Below, in pieces: positions 13,644-15,306 of a stretch of 15,306 bases of DNA. The position numbers and the translations under genes are program-made. The notes beneath the pieces were generated by a model. It ran no database searches, was not told the DNA's origin, and saw only the letters and a program-made list of their open reading frames with translations. This stretch comes from JBBRBB01 sp038206235 (GTDB taxonomy: Bacteria; Bacteroidota; Bacteroidia; Chitinophagales; Chitinophagaceae). The stretch lies in contig JBBRBB010000048.1 in assembly GCA_038206235.1 (NCBI GenBank), positions 1 through 15,306 of the forward strand. The letters are read 5' to 3'. Numbering within the stretch: position 1 is the first letter of the stretch; every line of letters starts with the position of its first letter.

Positions 13644-14774
13644 ATGAAAAATACTCCTTTCACGCAAAAGCATATTGCACTTGGCGCAAAGATGGCTGAG
13701 TTTGCAGGTTACAACATGCCCATTAGCTATACAGGTATTAATGATGAACATGCTGCTGTGCGCAACAATGCCGGTGTGTTTGACGTGAGCCACATGGGAG
13801 AATTTATTTTGAAAGGAGAAAATGCACTTGAGCTTATTCAGCGTGTAACCACAAATGATGCATCAAAACTTACCGCAGGCAAAGCGCAATATAATTGTCT
13901 CACAAACAATGAGGGTGGAATTGTAGATGATTTGATTGTGTATTGCATTGAAGAAAACCTGCCTGCCGCACAGGCAGGTAAAGTGTACATGCTCGTTGTA
14001 AATGCAGGCAATATCGAAAAAGACTGGACCTGGATTAGCAGCCACAACACGAATAATGCAGAGCTTCACAACATAAGCGACAAAACTTGTTTGCTTGCCA
14101 TTCAAGGTCCCAATGCAACTAAAATATTACAACCATTAACTGAGCTTGATATTTTAAATCTTAAATATTACACCTTCGTAAAAGGAAAGTTTGCAGGAGT
14201 TGATAATGTTTTAATAAGTGCAACAGGGTATACAGGCAGCGGCGGCGTGGAAATTTATTTCTCCGCAGGATCCGGTGGAGAAGATAAGAATAATGATGCA
14301 AGCAAAATTTGGGATGCCATTTTTGATGCCGGAAAAGCAGAAGGAATAAAACCCATTGGTCTTGGTGCAAGAGATACCTTACGATTAGAAATGGGTTACT
14401 GCTTATACGGAAATGATATTGATGATACCACTTCGCCTCTCGAGGGAGGTCTTGGATGGATAACAAAATTCAACAAGCCTGTTGCATTCACTGCAAAAGA
14501 TATTTTAGAAAAACAAAAAGCGGAAGGCATAAAAAGAAAGCTCGTAGGTTTTGAAATGATAGACCGCGGCATTCCCCGCCATGATTATCCTATAAAAAAT
14601 CCCGAAGGAAAAACGATTGGCAAAGTAACCAGCGGCACACAGGCTCCCTCACTTGGCAAAGCAATCGGGCTGGGATATGTTACTGTTGAAAACGCAAGTT
14701 TAGATAGTGAGATATTTATTGAGATAAGAAATAAAAATGTAAAGGCGAAAGTGGTTAAGTTTCCGTTTGTGTAA
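13644..14774 (+). CDS. gcvT: Aminomethyltransferase, glycine cleavage T-protein
   Basis: The T-protein takes the aminomethyl group from lipoylated H-protein and transfers the methylene to tetrahydrofolate, releasing ammonia. At 376 aa it is slightly longer than usual (about 360). Seen motifs: FAGYNMPISYTGINDEHAAVRNNAG (20-44), DVSHMGE (47-53), GGIVDDLIVY with the folate-site Asp near 95-96, LVVNAGNIEKDW (117-128), LLAIQGPNA, GARDTLRLEMGYCLYGNDID, and the C-terminal barrel with VGFEMIDRGIPRHDY and GKVTSGTQAPSLGKAIGLGYV. The extra length comes from two surface loops, ENLPAAQAGK (105-113) and SAGSGGEDKNND (about 206-217). Each is encoded by a palindromic stretch that looks inserted. No gcvH or gcvP is adjacent; scattered gcv genes are normal in this phylum. 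Confidence 0.97.
   Translation: MKNTPFTQKHIALGAKMAEFAGYNMPISYTGINDEHAAVRNNAGVFDVSHMGEFILKGENALELIQRVTTNDASKLTAGKAQYNCLTNNEGGIVDDLIVYCIEENLPAAQAGKVYMLVVNAGNIEKDWTWISSHNTNNAELHNISDKTCLLAIQGPNATKILQPLTELDILNLKYYTFVKGKFAGVDNVLISATGYTGSGGVEIYFSAGSGGEDKNNDASKIWDAIFDAGKAEGIKPIGLGARDTLRLEMGYCLYGNDIDDTTSPLEGGLGWITKFNKPVAFTAKDILEKQKAEGIKRKLVGFEMIDRGIPRHDYPIKNPEGKTIGKVTSGTQAPSLGKAIGLGYVTVENASLDSEIFIEIRNKNVKAKVVKFPFV
13957..13979. repeat. CTGCCTG palindrome inside gcvT
   Basis: ACCTGCCTG (13957-13965) and CAGGCAGGT (13971-13979) are perfect 9-bp inverted arms around CCGCA. It codes for LPAAQAG in a loop between two beta strands of GcvT and is GC-rich compared with its surroundings. Confidence 0.75.
14260..14281. 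repeat. Imperfect palindrome centred on GGATCC inside gcvT
   Basis: TCTCCGCAGGA and TCCGGTGGAGA form an imperfect 11-bp-arm inverted repeat, with one G:T and one A:G position. It codes for SAGSGGE in a second GcvT loop that is longer than I expect for the family. Confidence 0.5.
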
Positions 14775-14803
14775 GTCACAGCCGCCTGAATCCCCTTTGG
14801 AGG

Positions 14804-14819
14804 ACATCAGCACATCAGC
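14804..14819 (+). repeat. Two tandem ACATCAGC units after gcvT
   Basis: ACATCAGC occurs twice in tandem 30 nt after the gcvT stop, as part of a 240-bp gap that otherwise shows only a weak hairpin (14889-14908) and no gene. Confidence 0.5.
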
Positions 14820-15014
14820 ATAATTCTTAGGCTCCTCTTTTAAATCATAAAAAATAAAGTATCTTTAAAAACTAATGCGGCACTCCCGAAAGTAAATTTT
14901 CTTCCGGCTTTTGTTGCCTCTGAGAGTTTGCCGAATTCCCCCAAAGAAGAAGAAGATCGTGTGCAATGCAGTCATAAGTAATAGAAAATTATATATTAAA
15001 AAATATTGAAAAGA

Positions 15015-15167
15015 ATGAAGGGCTTAACGATTAAAAATTTAATGAATGTTGAAATATCGGGAACAGGCTCAGCCTTTCCCGAAAAGGGCGGGCGCTGGGT
15101 AAGCAATGAAGATAGCTGTATCCCAATTTCAAGATCATCAGTAACAATAATGATGGGTGCATCCTAA
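15015..15167 (+). pseudogene. Possible truncated start of a KAS III (FabH)-like gene
   Basis: This 50-codon frame includes VEISGTGSAFPEK followed by VSNED, which resembles the start of beta-ketoacyl-ACP synthase III proteins (I-x-GTGS-x-x-PE, then a TNDD/SNED-like stretch). After SNED the similarity ends, and the frame stops inside a sequence that looks like the edge of an insertion sequence. I read it as a remnant cut by that element. The match is short and recognised only by eye, so chance or an unrelated small ORF remains possible. Confidence 0.25.
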
Positions 15168-15217
15168 ATTGTCGTTTTCTAAAATGGTTTAAATTTGGGA
15201 AACCAACATTTACTGTC

Positions 15218-15306
15218 ATGACTAAAGAAGAATATCTTGCCTTAGCATCTGAGAAGTATGATGAGTTGCAAGCCCTCAACAAAATTGATCCCGAAACTTC
15301 GGGATG
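15218..15306 (+). CDS. 5' end of a probable insertion-sequence ORF (partial)
   Basis: The window cuts this frame after 29 codons. Its start, MTKEEYLALASEKYDELQAL, resembles the N-terminus of transposase-type proteins common in Bacteroidota insertion sequences (a short helix of the MTKEEYL type), from memory and without a search. The sequence from about 15155 (GGGTGCATCCTAAATTG) to the ATG could be the left end of the element. After NKID the frame enters a palindrome (15288-15305) coding PETSG, which may be another repeat inserted into this ORF. Family assignment is uncertain. Confidence 0.4.
   Translation, partial: MTKEEYLALASEKYDELQALNKIDPETSG
15288..15305. repeat. CCCGAA palindrome in the partial ORF
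   Basis: ATCCCGAA (15288-15295) and TTCGGGAT (15298-15305) are perfect 8-bp inverted arms around AC. It is more GC-rich than its surroundings and lies in frame within the partial ORF at the right edge. Confidence 0.65.

Noticed and set aside
14880..14960. Structured RNA or terminator after gcvT
   Set aside because: Only a weak imperfect hairpin (14889-14908) without a T-run is seen, and no known riboswitch motif is recognisable.

Overview
The window looks like a chromosomal segment of a Bacteroidota member, most likely close to Chitinophagaceae. The evidence is AT-rich DNA, no clear Shine-Dalgarno sites, promoter-like TAnnTTTG (-7) elements at several gene starts, the gene order pheT / small coiled-coil gene / zapA / rny, and a Bacteroidota-style GMC oxidoreductase paired with a Tat-exported small subunit. 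The assignment rests on these features and not on a database search.

Left half (1-8063), mostly housekeeping. On the minus strand, pheT, a 95-aa coiled-coil gene and zapA form one tight operon starting at a good promoter near 5700. rny (RNase Y) lies further downstream on the same strand. A small lipoprotein gene on the plus strand sits between zapA and rny, behind a perfect 12-bp palindrome. Just past the rny stop is a candidate stand-alone small RNA on the minus strand: promoter-like boxes, a rod-shaped fold with a central internal loop, and a bidirectional terminator. dnaB reads divergently from pheT.

Right half (8064-15306), metabolic genes repeatedly invaded by small repeats. A GMC flavoprotein dehydrogenase and its subunit-3 partner probably form an exported sugar- or polyol-oxidising enzyme. 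They are separated by a cassette of about 530 bp: a DUF559 endonuclease-like gene, broken by one UGA, between two 34-bp inverted repeats whose inner hairpins show a compensatory base-pair change. Next come a UMF1-type MFS permease bracketed by AAACCTnnnAGGTTT palindromes, a metallo-beta-lactamase-fold hydrolase with thirteen 7-bp repeats inside its reading frame, and gcvT (glycine cleavage T-protein) with two palindromes inside its frame. The window ends in a short remnant resembling the start of a KAS III gene and the 5' end of a probable insertion-sequence ORF, itself holding an 8-bp-arm palindrome.

The most unusual theme is that at least five different short palindromic or tandem repeat families lie within 5.5 kb (9.8-15.3 kb). 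Several sit inside or at the ends of reading frames without destroying them. The DUF559 cassette is the best candidate for an undescribed mobile system.
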